Shown: positions 8,430 to 17,358, numbered from the stretch's first letter. The stretch is 64,000 bases of DNA from JABSOG01 sp041583135 (GCA_041583135.1 JBFHGJ010000014.1:12395-76394); one strand, 5' to 3'. The notes: generated by a model not told the origin, from the sequence alone. Numbers and translations are program-made.

Positions 8430-9386
8430 ATGATAAACCACCAACAAGCCGAACCGTTTATTCGCCTGTTATACACCCAAGCCAGCCGAATTGCCCCGGA
8501 AAGCTTTCGTTTTTGGGCGCTAGAGCAGTTGGCGCGCGTGATTGACTTTGACGCGGCATTTTGGGGCAGTGGCAATCAATTGGATATTGAGTTTCATTAC
8601 GTCACTCAGCTTGGGCTGGACGACAACTACGCCAAAGTATTGCGAGAGACATTGGCAATTAACCCGATAAAAGATCTTGTTGTCACCAATCTTGGCAAGC
8701 CGGTCAATATGCAAGATGCGATAGCAGATGAGGCGTTCTATGCATCTGAGCTGTATCATCAACTGTTTGCACCCTATGGGATTGAACGTATCTTGGCGGC
8801 GGGTCATTTTGACTTGGAAAATGGGCTGTATAGCCTGATCAGCCTTTATCGTTTTGACCGCGAGGCGGTATTTACTGCCGAAGAACAAATACTGCAACAA
8901 CGTTTGGTTTACCACATGGTCAGCGCGATTTCTCATTGTTGCTTTTTGCACTTACGGGCTGGCGACAAGCTGTTGGCCGACGGTGTGCTAGGTTGCTCGG
9001 CCATTTGTGACAGCCAAGGTTGTCTGCATCAAGTTGAGCCGGGCTTTGTCAGCTTGCTCAATCAACACTTTGCCGAGCGCCAAGGAATGAACTTACCTTT
9101 TGCTATTCCTGCCGATGAGCAAACCATTGAAATTAAACCGCTGTCGGTGCATTTTAAGCCTTTGGGGGATTTGGTGTTGGTATCGATGCGACTGCTGGGG
9201 CCTTTGGATGCCTTGAGTAAAAGAGAAAAACAGATTGTGTCGCTTATTTGTAAGGGATTGTCGTTTAAAGAGGCGGCAAAGCAGCTTAACGTCGCCCCTT
9301 CTACGGTTTCCAACCACCTTTACCGTGTATACGAAAAACTTGGTATCAATAGCCGCACAGAGTTGGCGCAACTGGTGGATGACTAG
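8430..9386 (+). CDS. LuxR-family transcriptional regulator
   Basis: 318-aa one-component regulator. The C-terminal GerE/LuxR helix-turn-helix is clear: LSKREKQIVSLICKGLS, then EAAKQLNVAPSTVSNHLYRV, residues ~255-315. The N-terminal ~240 residues show no phosphoacceptor receiver or recognisable autoinducer domain and may be a GAF/PAS-like sensor (cf. EEQILQQRLVYHMVSAIS, a helical segment). It is divergent from the acetoacetate-decarboxylase/reductase operon, which it probably controls. A 12-bp perfect inverted repeat follows its stop codon. Confidence 0.85.
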   Translation: MINHQQAEPFIRLLYTQASRIAPESFRFWALEQLARVIDFDAAFWGSGNQLDIEFHYVTQLGLDDNYAKVLRETLAINPIKDLVVTNLGKPVNMQDAIADEAFYASELYHQLFAPYGIERILAAGHFDLENGLYSLISLYRFDREAVFTAEEQILQQRLVYHMVSAISHCCFLHLRAGDKLLADGVLGCSAICDSQGCLHQVEPGFVSLLNQHFAERQGMNLPFAIPADEQTIEIKPLSVHFKPLGDLVLVSMRLLGPLDALSKREKQIVSLICKGLSFKEAAKQLNVAPSTVSNHLYRVYEKLGINSRTELAQLVDD

Positions 9387-9387
9387 G

Positions 9388-9435
9388 GTGATGACCTTTG
9401 AATTCGAACAAAATTTTAACGGGAAAGGTCATCAC
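9388..9435. terminator. Bidirectional terminator-type hairpin
   Basis: GTGATGACCTTT (9388-9399) and AAAGGTCATCAC (9424-9435) are exact complements, 12 bp. They fill the gap between the convergent LuxR and glutaredoxin genes, so the hairpin probably ends both transcripts. Confidence 0.65.
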
Positions 9436-9438
9436 GCC

Positions 9439-9852
9439 CTATATCATGCCTTGCTTTTTCAGTTCTTCGGCGATGAGATCTTGATTGAAGCCGGCAAATA
9501 CCTTGGCGCCAATGATAATTTGCGGCACACCTTGACGTTGTAATGAGCCATAAAGGGCTTTTTCTTCATCGCTGCCTTGCTCAATATCTCTGAGTTCATA
9601 AGCGATACTATTATCATTCAGATATTGTTTGGCGCGTTTACAGTGAGGGCACCATTGTGTGCCATAGACGATGACTTTTTTGTCGGTTTGAGCAAAATGG
9701 GCCGTGGTGTCCATTATTTCAAAAGCGCTCATTGGGGGAGGGGTGTTGAATTGATATTTGGCGTAACTGATCCCTTCGCCTAAGCCATAGCCGATGGCTA
9801 ACATCGCGACGAAAGTGGCCACTCCTTTAGTGGTTGATTTTATTTTACTCAT
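9439..9852 (-). CDS. Membrane-anchored glutaredoxin
   Basis: 137-aa thiol-disulfide oxidoreductase. The ATG at 9852 is preferred over the one at 9870 because AAGGAG (9862-9867) sits at proper distance before it. Residues ~10-30 form one transmembrane anchor (GVATFVAMLAIGYGLG). The thioredoxin fold has the active site C68-P-H-C71 (GTQWCPHCKRAK) and the cis-Pro motif GVPQIIIGAKVF. A QWCPHC site with membrane anchor suggests action at the cytoplasmic membrane, side not determinable here. It lies alone between the LuxR gene (convergent) and a 44-aa peptide gene on the same strand. Confidence 0.88.
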   Translation of the reverse strand: MSKIKSTTKGVATFVAMLAIGYGLGEGISYAKYQFNTPPPMSAFEIMDTTAHFAQTDKKVIVYGTQWCPHCKRAKQYLNDNSIAYELRDIEQGSDEEKALYGSLQRQGVPQIIIGAKVFAGFNQDLIAEELKKQGMI

Positions 9853-9898
9853 GGGATATTTCTCCTTCATCCATTTTTACCCATTACCTTAATAGAAT

Positions 9899-9933
9899 AT
9901 CCTCCCGAAGTGAAGCCAAGTCTTCGGGAGGAT
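9899..9933 (-). terminator. 12-bp stem hairpin downstream of the 44-aa peptide gene
   Basis: ATCCTCCCGAAG pairs perfectly with CTTCGGGAGGAT across an 11-base loop. On the minus strand it follows the 44-aa peptide gene by about 100 bases and precedes the glutaredoxin gene; the tract after it (ATTCTATT) is only moderately T-rich. Confidence 0.55.
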
Positions 9934-10036
9934 AGGTCGCATTTTGATTGATTCGATGTATTGTCGCGGTACAGCGAAATAATGCGAATGTTGTGTGTGG
10001 TGTTCTTCCTTGCTCTTACCACAAGCATTTTGCTCG

Positions 10037-10171
10037 CTAGAAGCCATATTGGATTGGCAATGCTTGGGCACCATCACTTAAGGCGGAGATAGTAGAGCCG
10101 GTGATAACAGTGTTCAAGCTGACAGCCAACGCAATGACCATAGCGATAAAGTTAACGTTTTTCCTCATCAT
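10037..10171 (-). CDS. Small exported or membrane peptide, 44 aa
   Basis: Small open frame with ATG at 10171 (or ATG at 10168) and TAG at 10037. AAGGAAA precedes the start. It encodes MMRKNVNFIAMVIALAVSLN at the N-terminus, a positively charged then hydrophobic signal-peptide or single-pass membrane segment, and ends SDGAQALPIQYGF. If cleaved after the hydrophobic part, the product is about 20 residues. No family is recognised. It could be a secreted peptide or a small inner-membrane protein. It lies upstream of, and on the same strand as, the glutaredoxin gene, with a hairpin between. Confidence 0.5.
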   Translation of the reverse strand: MMRKNVNFIAMVIALAVSLNTVITGSTISALSDGAQALPIQYGF

Positions 10172-10497
10172 TTTCCTTAATGACTTACTTCCATTTATAC
10201 TCGAATGGCTGGGCAATTAGCGGCTTGTCGGTTTTCACTAAATGCCCAACCCAGGACTTTCGTTATTAGCGCAGCGAAGTTCATGTCGGTGTGCCCCGCT
10301 GCACTGATGAGCATATTAACCGTTGCTGGCAAAACCGGTTATTAAATATGTGCCCAGTATTAGCGATAACGAGACACCTTTATATTTATATATATAAAAC
10401 AGGATGTTAGATATTTGGCAAGATCAATGGGATGGGGATTTTTTGAAGGATCTGGCAGGATATTTTTAATCTAGTTGTAGCACAAAGTCATCAAGGG
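10172..10497. other. Intergenic region without a gene
   Basis: About 330 bp between the 44-aa peptide gene and the inverted repeat after prpF. It should hold the promoter of the peptide gene on the minus strand. An AT-rich stretch lies at 10380-10402 (TATATTTATATATATAAA type). No conserved RNA motif or open frame with a ribosome binding site was found. Confidence 0.5.
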
Positions 10498-10558
10498 GTC
10501 AGACACCAAAGCATTTAAGCCGCTGATTGTTGGCCATAAGCTTGGTTTGGTGTCTGAC
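10498..10558. repeat. GTCAGACACC inverted repeat downstream of prpF
   Basis: GTCAGACACCAAA (10498-10510) and TTTGGTGTCTGAC (10546-10558) are exact complements separated by 35 bases, ending nine bases before the prpF stop. The GTGTCTGACACC word recurs at 19918-19984 and 35923-36008, always at gene 3' ends. This suggests a REP-like dispersed repeat that can serve as terminator. Confidence 0.7.
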
Positions 10559-10566
10559 ACCTGAAA

Positions 10567-11745
10567 TTACAGGGCTGGGTCTGGGATGCGGACTTTGCCT
10601 TCCATAAGTACCCGGGCGCTGCGGCTCATGGAGACTTTTTTCACTGACCAGTTGCCATCTGAACATTCGGCTTGAGCACCAACCTTTAGGGTGCCTGAAG
10701 GGTGACCGAAGCGAACCGCTTGGCGTTCACCGCCACCAGCAGCCAAGTTGACCAACGTACCGGGGATGGCTGCGGCTGTGCCTATGGCAACGGCTGCGGT
10801 GCCCATCATGGCGTGGTGTAGTTTGCCCATAGACAAAGCGCGAACCAACAGGTCAATGTCGTCTGTGGTGACAACTTTACCGCTTGAGGCGGTGTAGTCT
10901 TTTGCTGGTGCAACAAAGGCGACTTTTGGCGTATGTTGACGGTTGGCAGCTTCCGCTATGTCATTGATCAACCCCATACGTACAGCGCCATAGGCGCGGA
11001 TGGTTTCAAATCTCGCCAATGCTGCTTCATCGTTGTTGATGGCTTCTTGCAATTCTGTGCCGCTGTAACCGATTTCATCGGCATTTAAGAAGATGGTCGG
11101 AATACCGGCATTGATCATAGTGGCCTTAAAGGTGCCGACGCCTGGCACTTCCAAGTCATCGACGAGGTTTCCGGTTGGAAACATTGAACCAGACTCATCG
11201 GCAGGATCGACAAAATCCACCTGAACCTCAGCGGCAGGAAAGGTCACACCGTCGAGTTCAAAGTCACCAGTCTCTTGTACTTCACCATCTGTCATCGGCA
11301 CATGGGCAATAATGGTTTTGCTGATGTTGGCCTGCCAAATTCGTACCTCGGTAATGCCGTTGGGATTGATTCGACTCGGGTCAACAAGACCAGATGAGAT
11401 GGCAAAAGAACCAACCGCTGCTGTCAGGTTGCCGCAGTTACCGCTCCAATCGACAAAGGGTTTATCGATGGCGACTTGACCGAATAGGTAATCGACATCG
11501 TGATCCGCTTTGTCGCTTTTGCTCAAGATCACGGTTTTACTGGTGCTTGAGGTTGCACCACCCATGCCGTCGGTATGTTTGGCGTAGGGGTCTGGTGAGC
11601 CAATAACGCGTAGTAAAATGGCATCGCGCGCACTGCCGGGCATTTGCGCCGCTGCTGGCAAGTCGGTCAAATTAAAAAATACGCCTTTGCTGGTGCCGCC
11701 ACGCATATAAGTGGCTGGGATCTTAATTTGTGGTTTGTGGGCCAT
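10567..11745 (-). CDS. prpF: AcnD-accessory protein PrpF (2-methylaconitate isomerase family)
   Basis: Works with AcnD in the 2-methylcitrate cycle, isomerising 2-methylaconitate so that AcnD can hydrate it. 392 aa from the ATG at 11745, chosen because TTGGAG precedes it. Signatures are PATYMRGGTSKGVFF at the N-terminus (the RGGTSKG motif of the family), GMGGATSSTSKTVIL, WSGNCGNLTAAVGSFAI and GHPSGTLKVGAQ near the end; the fold is diaminopimelate-epimerase-like. It is the last gene of the prp operon, 83 bp after acnD with a hairpin between, and is followed by an inverted repeat. Confidence 0.95.
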   Translation of the reverse strand: MAHKPQIKIPATYMRGGTSKGVFFNLTDLPAAAQMPGSARDAILLRVIGSPDPYAKHTDGMGGATSSTSKTVILSKSDKADHDVDYLFGQVAIDKPFVDWSGNCGNLTAAVGSFAISSGLVDPSRINPNGITEVRIWQANISKTIIAHVPMTDGEVQETGDFELDGVTFPAAEVQVDFVDPADESGSMFPTGNLVDDLEVPGVGTFKATMINAGIPTIFLNADEIGYSGTELQEAINNDEAALARFETIRAYGAVRMGLINDIAEAANRQHTPKVAFVAPAKDYTASSGKVVTTDDIDLLVRALSMGKLHHAMMGTAAVAIGTAAAIPGTLVNLAAGGGERQAVRFGHPSGTLKVGAQAECSDGNWSVKKVSMSRSARVLMEGKVRIPDPAL

Positions 11746-11783
11746 TTGGATGACTCCAATAATCAAGAAAGTAGATAGGAGAA

Positions 11784-11812
11784 TGGTGCACAGCGCAGTT
11801 GGCTGCGCACCA
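11784..11812. repeat. Hairpin between acnD and prpF
   Basis: TGGT...GCGCAG pairs with CTGCGC...ACCA in the 83-bp gap. It belongs with the GTGCGC-rich repeats of this window. It lies inside the operon, so it would modulate mRNA stability or readthrough and is not likely to end transcription. Confidence 0.45.
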
Positions 11813-11828
11813 CGAGTTTATTGCAATA

Positions 11829-14420
11829 TTACTTTTGCGACTCTAGAAAGTCTTGAGCAAAGCGCTGTAATACGCCGCCTGCTTCATAGATAGAGACTTC
11901 TTCGGCGGTATCTAAACGACAGGTAACCGGTACTTCAACCGACTCGCCGTTTTGACGGTGAATGGTTAAAGTTAACGTCGTACCCGGCGTGCGCTCGCCA
12001 GAAACATCATAGGTTTCGGTGCCATCTAAGTTCAAGGTTAAACGGTTGGTGCCCGCTTTAAACTCTAGTGGCAATACGCCCATACCGATGAGATTGGTAC
12101 GGTGAATGCGTTCAAAACCTTCGGCGACAATTACTTCAACACCGGCCAAGCGAACACCTTTAGCTGCCCAGTCGCGTGAAGAGCCTTGGCCGTAGTCGGC
12201 GCCGGCAACGATGATCAAAGGTTGTTTGCGTGCCATGTAGGTTTCAATGGCTTCCCACATGCGGACAACGTTGCCCTCTGGCTCAACACGGGCCAACGAG
12301 CCTTGCTTGACTTCGCCGTTCTCTTTGACCATTTCGTTAAACAGTTTAGGGTTGGCAAAGGTAGCACGTTGCGCCGTCAAGTGATCGCCACGGTGGGTTG
12401 CGTAGGAGTTGAAGTCTTCTTCCGGTAAGCCCATTTTGGCCAAGTATTCGCCAGCAGCGCTGCTTGGCAAAATGGCGTTAGATGGCGACAAGTGATCGGT
12501 GGTGATGTTATCACCTAAAACAGCCAAAGGTCTCATACCTTTCATGGTACGAGGCGCTGCCAATGCGCCTTCCCAGTATGGTGGGCGACGAATATAGGTG
12601 CTCATTGGACGCCACTCATACAACGGGTCGTTGTTTTCACCATAATCGACGCTTAAGTCAAACATTGGCTCGTAAACTTTGCGGAATTGCTCTGGCTTAA
12701 CGCTCTTAGCGATCACGGCATCGATTTCTTCATCGGTTGGCCAAATGTCTTTCAGGGTCACTGGATTGCCTTGTTCATCGGTGCCCAATACGTCTTTTTC
12801 GATGTCAAAACGGATTGTACCGGCGATAGCATAGGCGACAACCAATGGTGGTGAGGCCAAAAATGCCTGCTTGGCATAAGGGTGAATACGACCATCAAAG
12901 TTACGGTTGCCAGAAAGTACGGCGGTAGCATAAAGGTCGCGGTCGATGATCTCTTGTTGAATGCTTGAGTCTAGTGCGCCGCTCATGCCGTTACAGGTCG
13001 TACAGGCAAAGGCTACTATGCCAAATCCAAGCTGCTCAAGCTCAGGTAACAATTGCGCGTCTTCGAGGTAGCTCTTAACCACCTTTGAGCCCGGTGCCAA
13101 TGAGGTTTTCACCCAAGGCTTACGCACTAAGCCTTTGGCATTGGCATTGCGTGCCAACAAGCCTGCTGCGATCACGTTTCGTGGATTACTGGTGTTGGTA
13201 CAGCTGGTAATGGCTGCGATGATCACCGCACCATCAGGCATTTTGCCTTCTTCGTTTTCAACGACACCTGAGATACCTTGTTTGGCCAAATCGGCTGTGG
13301 CAACGCGTTTGTGCGGGTTAGAAGGACCTGCGATATTGCGGCCAACGCTGGATAGGTCAAATTTCAGTACGCGCTCATATTCGGCATTTTCAAGATCGTC
13401 TGCCCAAAGGCCGGTATGCTTAGCGTAGGTTTCTACCAGTTTAACCTGCTCGTCGTCACGACCGGTCAGTTTCAAATAGTCGATGGTTTGCTGGTCGATG
13501 TAGAACATCGCTGCGGTGGCACCATATTCAGGGGTCATATTGGAAATGGTGGCTCGGTCGCCCAATGTCAGTGCCGCCGCGCCTTCACCGTAAAACTCAA
13601 GGTAAGCACCCACTACACGCTCAGCGCGCAAAAACTCTGTGATCGCCAATACGATGTCGGTAGCGGTAATGCCCGGTTGCGGCTTACCGCTGAGTTCTAC
13701 ACCGACGATATCGGGTAGGCGCATGTAAGAAGCGCGGCCAAGCATGACGCTTTCAGCTTCTAGACCACCAACACCTACGGCGATAACGCCGAGAGCATCA
13801 ACATGTGGTGTATGGCTGTCGGTACCAACCAAGGTATCGGGGAAAGCAACGCCATCACGGCTTTGGATCACCGGAGACATTTTTTCTAGGTTGATTTGGT
13901 GCATGATGCCGTTACCAGGCTGGATCACGTCAACGTTTTTAAACGCCGTTTTGGTCCAGTTGATAAAGTGGAAGCGGTCTTCGTTACGGCGGTCTTCAAT
14001 GGCGCGGTTTTTTTCAAAAGCATCGACTTCAAAACCGGCGTGCTCCACGGCCAACGAATGGTCAACAATCAACTGGGTTGGCACGACTGGGTTCACTTTA
14101 GACGGGTCGCCGCCTTTTTCTGCGATGGCATCACGCAAACCGGCAAGGTCAACCAATGCGGTTTGGCCCAAAATGTCATGACAGACGACGCGGGCAGGGA
14201 ACCATGGAAAATCCAAGTCGCGTTTGCGCTCGATGATCTGCTTAAGCGAATCGGTCAATTTAGCCGGTTCACAACGGCGAACTAGGTTTTCTGCCAAGAC
14301 GCGAGAGGTGTATGGTAATTTGGCATAGCTGCCAGGGGCAATGCTTTCAACGGCTTCACGGGTATCGAAGAAATCGATGTCGGCGCCGGGTAAGCGTTTA
14401 CGATATTCGGTGTTGTTCAT
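11829..14420 (-). CDS. acnD: Fe/S-dependent 2-methylcitrate dehydratase AcnD
   Basis: Aconitase-family enzyme of 863 aa that dehydrates 2-methylcitrate in the propionate-degrading 2-methylcitrate cycle, acting with PrpF in place of PrpD. The 4Fe-4S ligands are seen in AITSCTNTSNP and FACTTCNGMSG. The swivel domain has GADYGQGSSRDWAAKGVRLAG and LIGMGVLPLEF. The start ATG at 14420 is supported by AGAG upstream. AcnD rather than AcnA is concluded from the prpC/prpF neighbours and close similarity of motifs. It is 123 bp downstream of prpC with a strong hairpin and GTGCGC repeats between. Confidence 0.95.
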   Translation of the reverse strand: MNNTEYRKRLPGADIDFFDTREAVESIAPGSYAKLPYTSRVLAENLVRRCEPAKLTDSLKQIIERKRDLDFPWFPARVVCHDILGQTALVDLAGLRDAIAEKGGDPSKVNPVVPTQLIVDHSLAVEHAGFEVDAFEKNRAIEDRRNEDRFHFINWTKTAFKNVDVIQPGNGIMHQINLEKMSPVIQSRDGVAFPDTLVGTDSHTPHVDALGVIAVGVGGLEAESVMLGRASYMRLPDIVGVELSGKPQPGITATDIVLAITEFLRAERVVGAYLEFYGEGAAALTLGDRATISNMTPEYGATAAMFYIDQQTIDYLKLTGRDDEQVKLVETYAKHTGLWADDLENAEYERVLKFDLSSVGRNIAGPSNPHKRVATADLAKQGISGVVENEEGKMPDGAVIIAAITSCTNTSNPRNVIAAGLLARNANAKGLVRKPWVKTSLAPGSKVVKSYLEDAQLLPELEQLGFGIVAFACTTCNGMSGALDSSIQQEIIDRDLYATAVLSGNRNFDGRIHPYAKQAFLASPPLVVAYAIAGTIRFDIEKDVLGTDEQGNPVTLKDIWPTDEEIDAVIAKSVKPEQFRKVYEPMFDLSVDYGENNDPLYEWRPMSTYIRRPPYWEGALAAPRTMKGMRPLAVLGDNITTDHLSPSNAILPSSAAGEYLAKMGLPEEDFNSYATHRGDHLTAQRATFANPKLFNEMVKENGEVKQGSLARVEPEGNVVRMWEAIETYMARKQPLIIVAGADYGQGSSRDWAAKGVRLAGVEVIVAEGFERIHRTNLIGMGVLPLEFKAGTNRLTLNLDGTETYDVSGERTPGTTLTLTIHRQNGESVEVPVTCRLDTAEEVSIYEAGGVLQRFAQDFLESQK

Positions 14421-14444
14421 TTACGCTATCTCTTTTGATAAAGC

Positions 14445-14465
14445 AGGCCGGGATATACCCGGCCT
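14445..14465. terminator. Hairpin between prpC and acnD
   Basis: AGGCCGGG and CCCGGCCT are exact complements around a 5-base loop. It could partly end transcription after prpC or protect the upstream mRNA. No T-run follows on the minus strand. Confidence 0.5.
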
Positions 14466-14493
14466 TAATGATTTGGCGATCTACGACTTATCT

Positions 14494-14539
14494 AGGTGCG
14501 CACGGCACACCCTACATTTATGGCGCGTGGCGCACCCTA
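14494..14539. repeat. Imperfect direct repeat, GTGCGCACGGCACACCCTA type
   Basis: GTGCGCACGGCACACCCTA (14496-14514) and GGCGCGTGGCGCACCCTA (14522-14539) are related copies in the prpC-acnD gap. Words of this kind (TAGGGTGCGC... on the other strand) are common dispersed repeats in gammaproteobacteria; here they sit inside an operon. Confidence 0.5.
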
Positions 14540-14543
14540 TGGA

Positions 14544-15665
14544 TTATCGCTCGGCGATTGGCGTTACCGCACGCAAATCTTCACCGACATATTCCGCTGA
14601 AGGACGGATAATGCGGTTGTCGGCGCGTTGCTCCATGACATGGGCTGCCCAGCCGGTGACTCGTGACATCACAAAGATAGGCGTGAACAACTTAGTCGGA
14701 ATACCCATGAAGTTATAAGCAGAAGCGTGGAAGAAGTCGGCGTTACAGAACAATTTCTTCTCGCGCCACATCACTTCTTCACAACGCACAGATACCGGGT
14801 AAAGTACGGTATCACCAACATCGGCTGACAATTTCTCAGCCCAACCTTTGATGATGGCGTTACGCGGATCTGAGTCTGAGTAAACGGCATGACCAAAGCC
14901 CATGATCTTTTCTTTGCGCTCAAGCATACCCATCATTTCGGCTTCGGCGTGATCGGCACTTTCAAACTTCTCAATCATTTCCATCGCCGCTTCGTTGGCA
15001 CCACCGTGCAATGGGCCACGCAGTGAGCCGATAGCGCCAGTAACGCATGAGTGCATATCAGACAAAGTAGAAGCACAAACGCGGGCAGTAAAGGTTGAAG
15101 CATTGAACTCATGCTCGGCATAAAGGATCAATGAAGCGTGCATAACTTGTTCATGCAATGATTTTGGCGCTGCGCCGTGCAGCATATGCAAAAAGTGAGC
15201 GCCGATTGAATCGTCATCGGTTTCGACTTCAATGCGAACATTGTCGTGTGAAAAACGGTACCAGTAGCAGATGATGCTAGGGAAAGCTGCCAACATGCGG
15301 TCGGTTACCTGCTGTTGCATATCGAAGCTGGTTTCGCCTTCTAAGTTACCCAGCATTGAACAGCCGGTACGCAATACGTCCATTGGGTGGGCGTCAGCAG
15401 GGATACGCTCAAGTACGTCTTTTAATGCTTGAGGTAGGCCACGTAGGCTTTTCAATTGGGCTTTATAAGCCGCAAGCTCAGCTTCGTTAGGCAAATGGCC
15501 TTTCAAAATCAAGTGAGCCACTTCTTCAAATTGGCAGTTGGTGGATAAATCTTTGATGTCATAACCGCGATAGGTTAAGCCTGAACCCTCTTTACCTACA
15601 GTTGAAAGAGCGGTTTTGCCAGCAACCTGGCCGCGTAGTCCTGCGCCGGAAAGCACTTTAGCCAT
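14544..15665 (-). CDS. prpC: 2-methylcitrate synthase
   Basis: Condenses propionyl-CoA with oxaloacetate to 2-methylcitrate. 373 aa, the usual length. Citrate-synthase landmarks are TYRGYDIKDL near residue 31, the active-site His regions SLRGPLHGGANEAAMEMI and IMGFGHAVYSDSDPRN, and the catalytic Asp region CNADFFHASAYNFMGIPTKLFT. AGGAGATC lies just before the ATG. PrpC rather than GltA follows from the short length and the prpB-prpC-acnD-prpF order. Confidence 0.96.
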   Translation of the reverse strand: MAKVLSGAGLRGQVAGKTALSTVGKEGSGLTYRGYDIKDLSTNCQFEEVAHLILKGHLPNEAELAAYKAQLKSLRGLPQALKDVLERIPADAHPMDVLRTGCSMLGNLEGETSFDMQQQVTDRMLAAFPSIICYWYRFSHDNVRIEVETDDDSIGAHFLHMLHGAAPKSLHEQVMHASLILYAEHEFNASTFTARVCASTLSDMHSCVTGAIGSLRGPLHGGANEAAMEMIEKFESADHAEAEMMGMLERKEKIMGFGHAVYSDSDPRNAIIKGWAEKLSADVGDTVLYPVSVRCEEVMWREKKLFCNADFFHASAYNFMGIPTKLFTPIFVMSRVTGWAAHVMEQRADNRIIRPSAEYVGEDLRAVTPIAER

Positions 15666-15701
15666 GAGATGATCTCCTAAAATTCTTTTATGTAAATGGA
15701 T

Positions 15702-16580
15702 TTACTTGTTTTTGCCTTGCGCAAACAACGCATCGAGTTTTTGCTCGTAATCGTGATAGCCGAGGTAATCATACAGTTCCATACGGGTTTGCATGGTATC
15801 GACTACTGCGGTTTGGTCACCGTCGTTAAGCAGTGTACGGTAGACATTTTCAGCCGCTTTATTCATGGCGCGGAAGGCGCTTAACGGATAAAGTATGATA
15901 CCAACACCCCACTCGGCTAGCGTGGCTTTATTATATAGCTCAGTTTTACCAAATTCAGTCATATTGGCTAGAATTGGCACATCTAAGGCTTCAGAGAAAG
16001 CGCGGTAATGCTCTTCGGTTTGAATTGCTTCGGCAAAGATGCCGTCTGCACCGGCAGCCACATAGGCTTTAGCGCGTTCAATAGCCGCTTCTAGACCTTC
16101 CTGAGCGAAAGCGTCGGTACGCGCCATGATAAAGAAGTCGGGATCAACACGGGCATCAACGGCGGCCTTGATACGGTCAACCATTTCATCGATAGAGACA
16201 ATTTCTTTACCCGGGCGGTGACCACAGCGTTTTTGCGCCACTTGGTCTTCAATGTGAACTGCGGCTGCACCGGCTTTTTCCATATCGCGAATGGTTTTGG
16301 CGATGTTGAATGCGCCACCCCAGCCGGTATCGATATCAACCAACAACGGCAGGTCGCACGCTGAGGTAATACGTTGCACATCAACAACGACGTCATTAAG
16401 AGAAGTCATGCCTAAATCTGGTAGACCGTATGAAGCATTGGCGACACCGCCACCAGAGAGGTAGATGGCTTTATGACCAATTTGTTTTGCCATCATTGCG
16501 CTATAGGCATTGATGGTGCCTACCACTTGCAATGGTTTGTTGTCGGCTAATGCCTGACGGAACTTTTTGCCTGCACTCAT
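15702..16580 (-). CDS. prpB: 2-methylisocitrate lyase
   Basis: Cleaves 2-methylisocitrate to pyruvate and succinate, the last step of the 2-methylcitrate cycle. 292 aa. The signature QKRCGHRPGK gives the active-site Cys at residue 119. VDIDTGWGG (residues 81-89) and VHIEDQ (109-113) hold the Mg-binding acidic residues. It follows the GntR gene by 27 bp and precedes prpC by 36 bp, all co-oriented, so it is the first enzyme gene of the operon. Confidence 0.96.
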   Translation of the reverse strand: MSAGKKFRQALADNKPLQVVGTINAYSAMMAKQIGHKAIYLSGGGVANASYGLPDLGMTSLNDVVVDVQRITSACDLPLLVDIDTGWGGAFNIAKTIRDMEKAGAAAVHIEDQVAQKRCGHRPGKEIVSIDEMVDRIKAAVDARVDPDFFIMARTDAFAQEGLEAAIERAKAYVAAGADGIFAEAIQTEEHYRAFSEALDVPILANMTEFGKTELYNKATLAEWGVGIILYPLSAFRAMNKAAENVYRTLLNDGDQTAVVDTMQTRMELYDYLGYHDYEQKLDALFAQGKNK

Positions 16581-16607
16581 GAATGTTCTCTCTTTATTTT
16601 ACAGTGG

Positions 16608-17279
16608 TTAAACGGATGATTGCGCGTTTAATTTGTTGCCAATGTTTCTTTTCGAATAGGTGATGTGACGGCGCATTAAGATCTCGGCCAATTCAGGGTC
16701 TCGGTTGGCGATGGCTCTGACAATATTGAGATGTTCATCGAATGCCGTGGTTACCCTTGGCCCTTCCATCCCCAACTGCACGCGATACATGCGAACTAGG
16801 TGATAAATGCCGTTTTGCAACATTGAGATCAGGTGGTCGTTCTTACTGCCGACGATAATGCGATAATGAAAATCGACATCACCGGCTTCTTGATAATACG
16901 AGCCACGTTTTTGCACATCTTCACCATGAATGTTCAATAGCGCCTGTAAATCGGCTATCTCTTGATCACTCATGTTTTGCGCCGCCAGCCGAGCTGCCAT
17001 CCCCTCTAGGGCTTCTCGCACTTGGTACAATTCAATCAGCCCTTCGTGCGTTAAGGTTACAACACGGGCGCCGACATTGGGCTTGCGCTCCACCAAATTA
17101 CAACTCTCAAGACGATTAATGGCCTCACGTACGATGGCACGAGAAACTTCATATTTTGTCGACAATTCAACTTCGCTGAGTTTAGCCCCCGGCTTGATTT
17201 CCCCTTCAACTAATGCCTTACGCAAAAGGTAGAAGGTTTTATCTGACGAGGTGACAGGTGTTTCGGTGAAAAATGACAT
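16608..17279 (-). CDS. GntR-family (FCD) regulator of the prp operon
   Basis: 223-aa regulator from the ATG at 17279 (a GTG six bases earlier is possible). The winged helix-turn-helix is at residues ~12-75 (LRKALVEGEIKPGAKLSEVE, then SRAIVREAINRLES); the FCD ligand domain follows (QVREALEGMAARLAA, DVDFHYRII, FDEHLNIVRAI with His/Asp metal-type ligands). It is the first gene of the cluster and so probably autoregulates and controls propionate catabolism, with 2-methylcitrate or a related acid as effector by analogy. Two TTGTCGACAA palindromes lie upstream and a third lies inside this coding sequence. Confidence 0.9.
   Translation of the reverse strand: MSFFTETPVTSSDKTFYLLRKALVEGEIKPGAKLSEVELSTKYEVSRAIVREAINRLESCNLVERKPNVGARVVTLTHEGLIELYQVREALEGMAARLAAQNMSDQEIADLQALLNIHGEDVQKRGSYYQEAGDVDFHYRIIVGSKNDHLISMLQNGIYHLVRMYRVQLGMEGPRVTTAFDEHLNIVRAIANRDPELAEILMRRHITYSKRNIGNKLNAQSSV
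17156..17165. promoter_or_regulatory. Operator-like palindrome TTGTCGACAA inside the GntR gene
   Basis: Perfect 10-bp palindrome within codons for ELSTKY, about 120 bp inside the GntR coding sequence. It is identical to the two copies upstream (17306-17315 and 17359-17368), so it may be an internal operator. Confidence 0.45.
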
Positions 17280-17305
17280 TAGCACAAATAATGCTCAATC
17301 TAGAT

Positions 17306-17315
17306 TTGTCGACAA
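17306..17315. promoter_or_regulatory. GntR operator candidate TTGTCGACAA (proximal)
   Basis: Perfect palindrome, with flanks extending it to ATTGTCGACAAAT on the minus strand, 27 bp upstream of the GntR start. This is a typical FCD/GntR operator shape and position for autoregulation of the prp operon. Confidence 0.6.
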
Positions 17316-17358
17316 TATAGTCCTCTGAATCGATTAAGTCAACTTTAAAGCCAATAGA

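Noticed and set aside
9889..10077. 62-aa minus-strand open frame overlapping the 44-aa peptide gene
   Set aside because: It overlaps the 44-aa peptide in another frame and its end is made of the perfect hairpin 9899-9933, so it looks like a chance frame.
10172..10400. Possible c-di-GMP or other riboswitch upstream of the 44-aa peptide gene
   Set aside because: Some GC-rich words resemble parts of the GEMM consensus on the minus strand, but the conserved core and pairing are not there.
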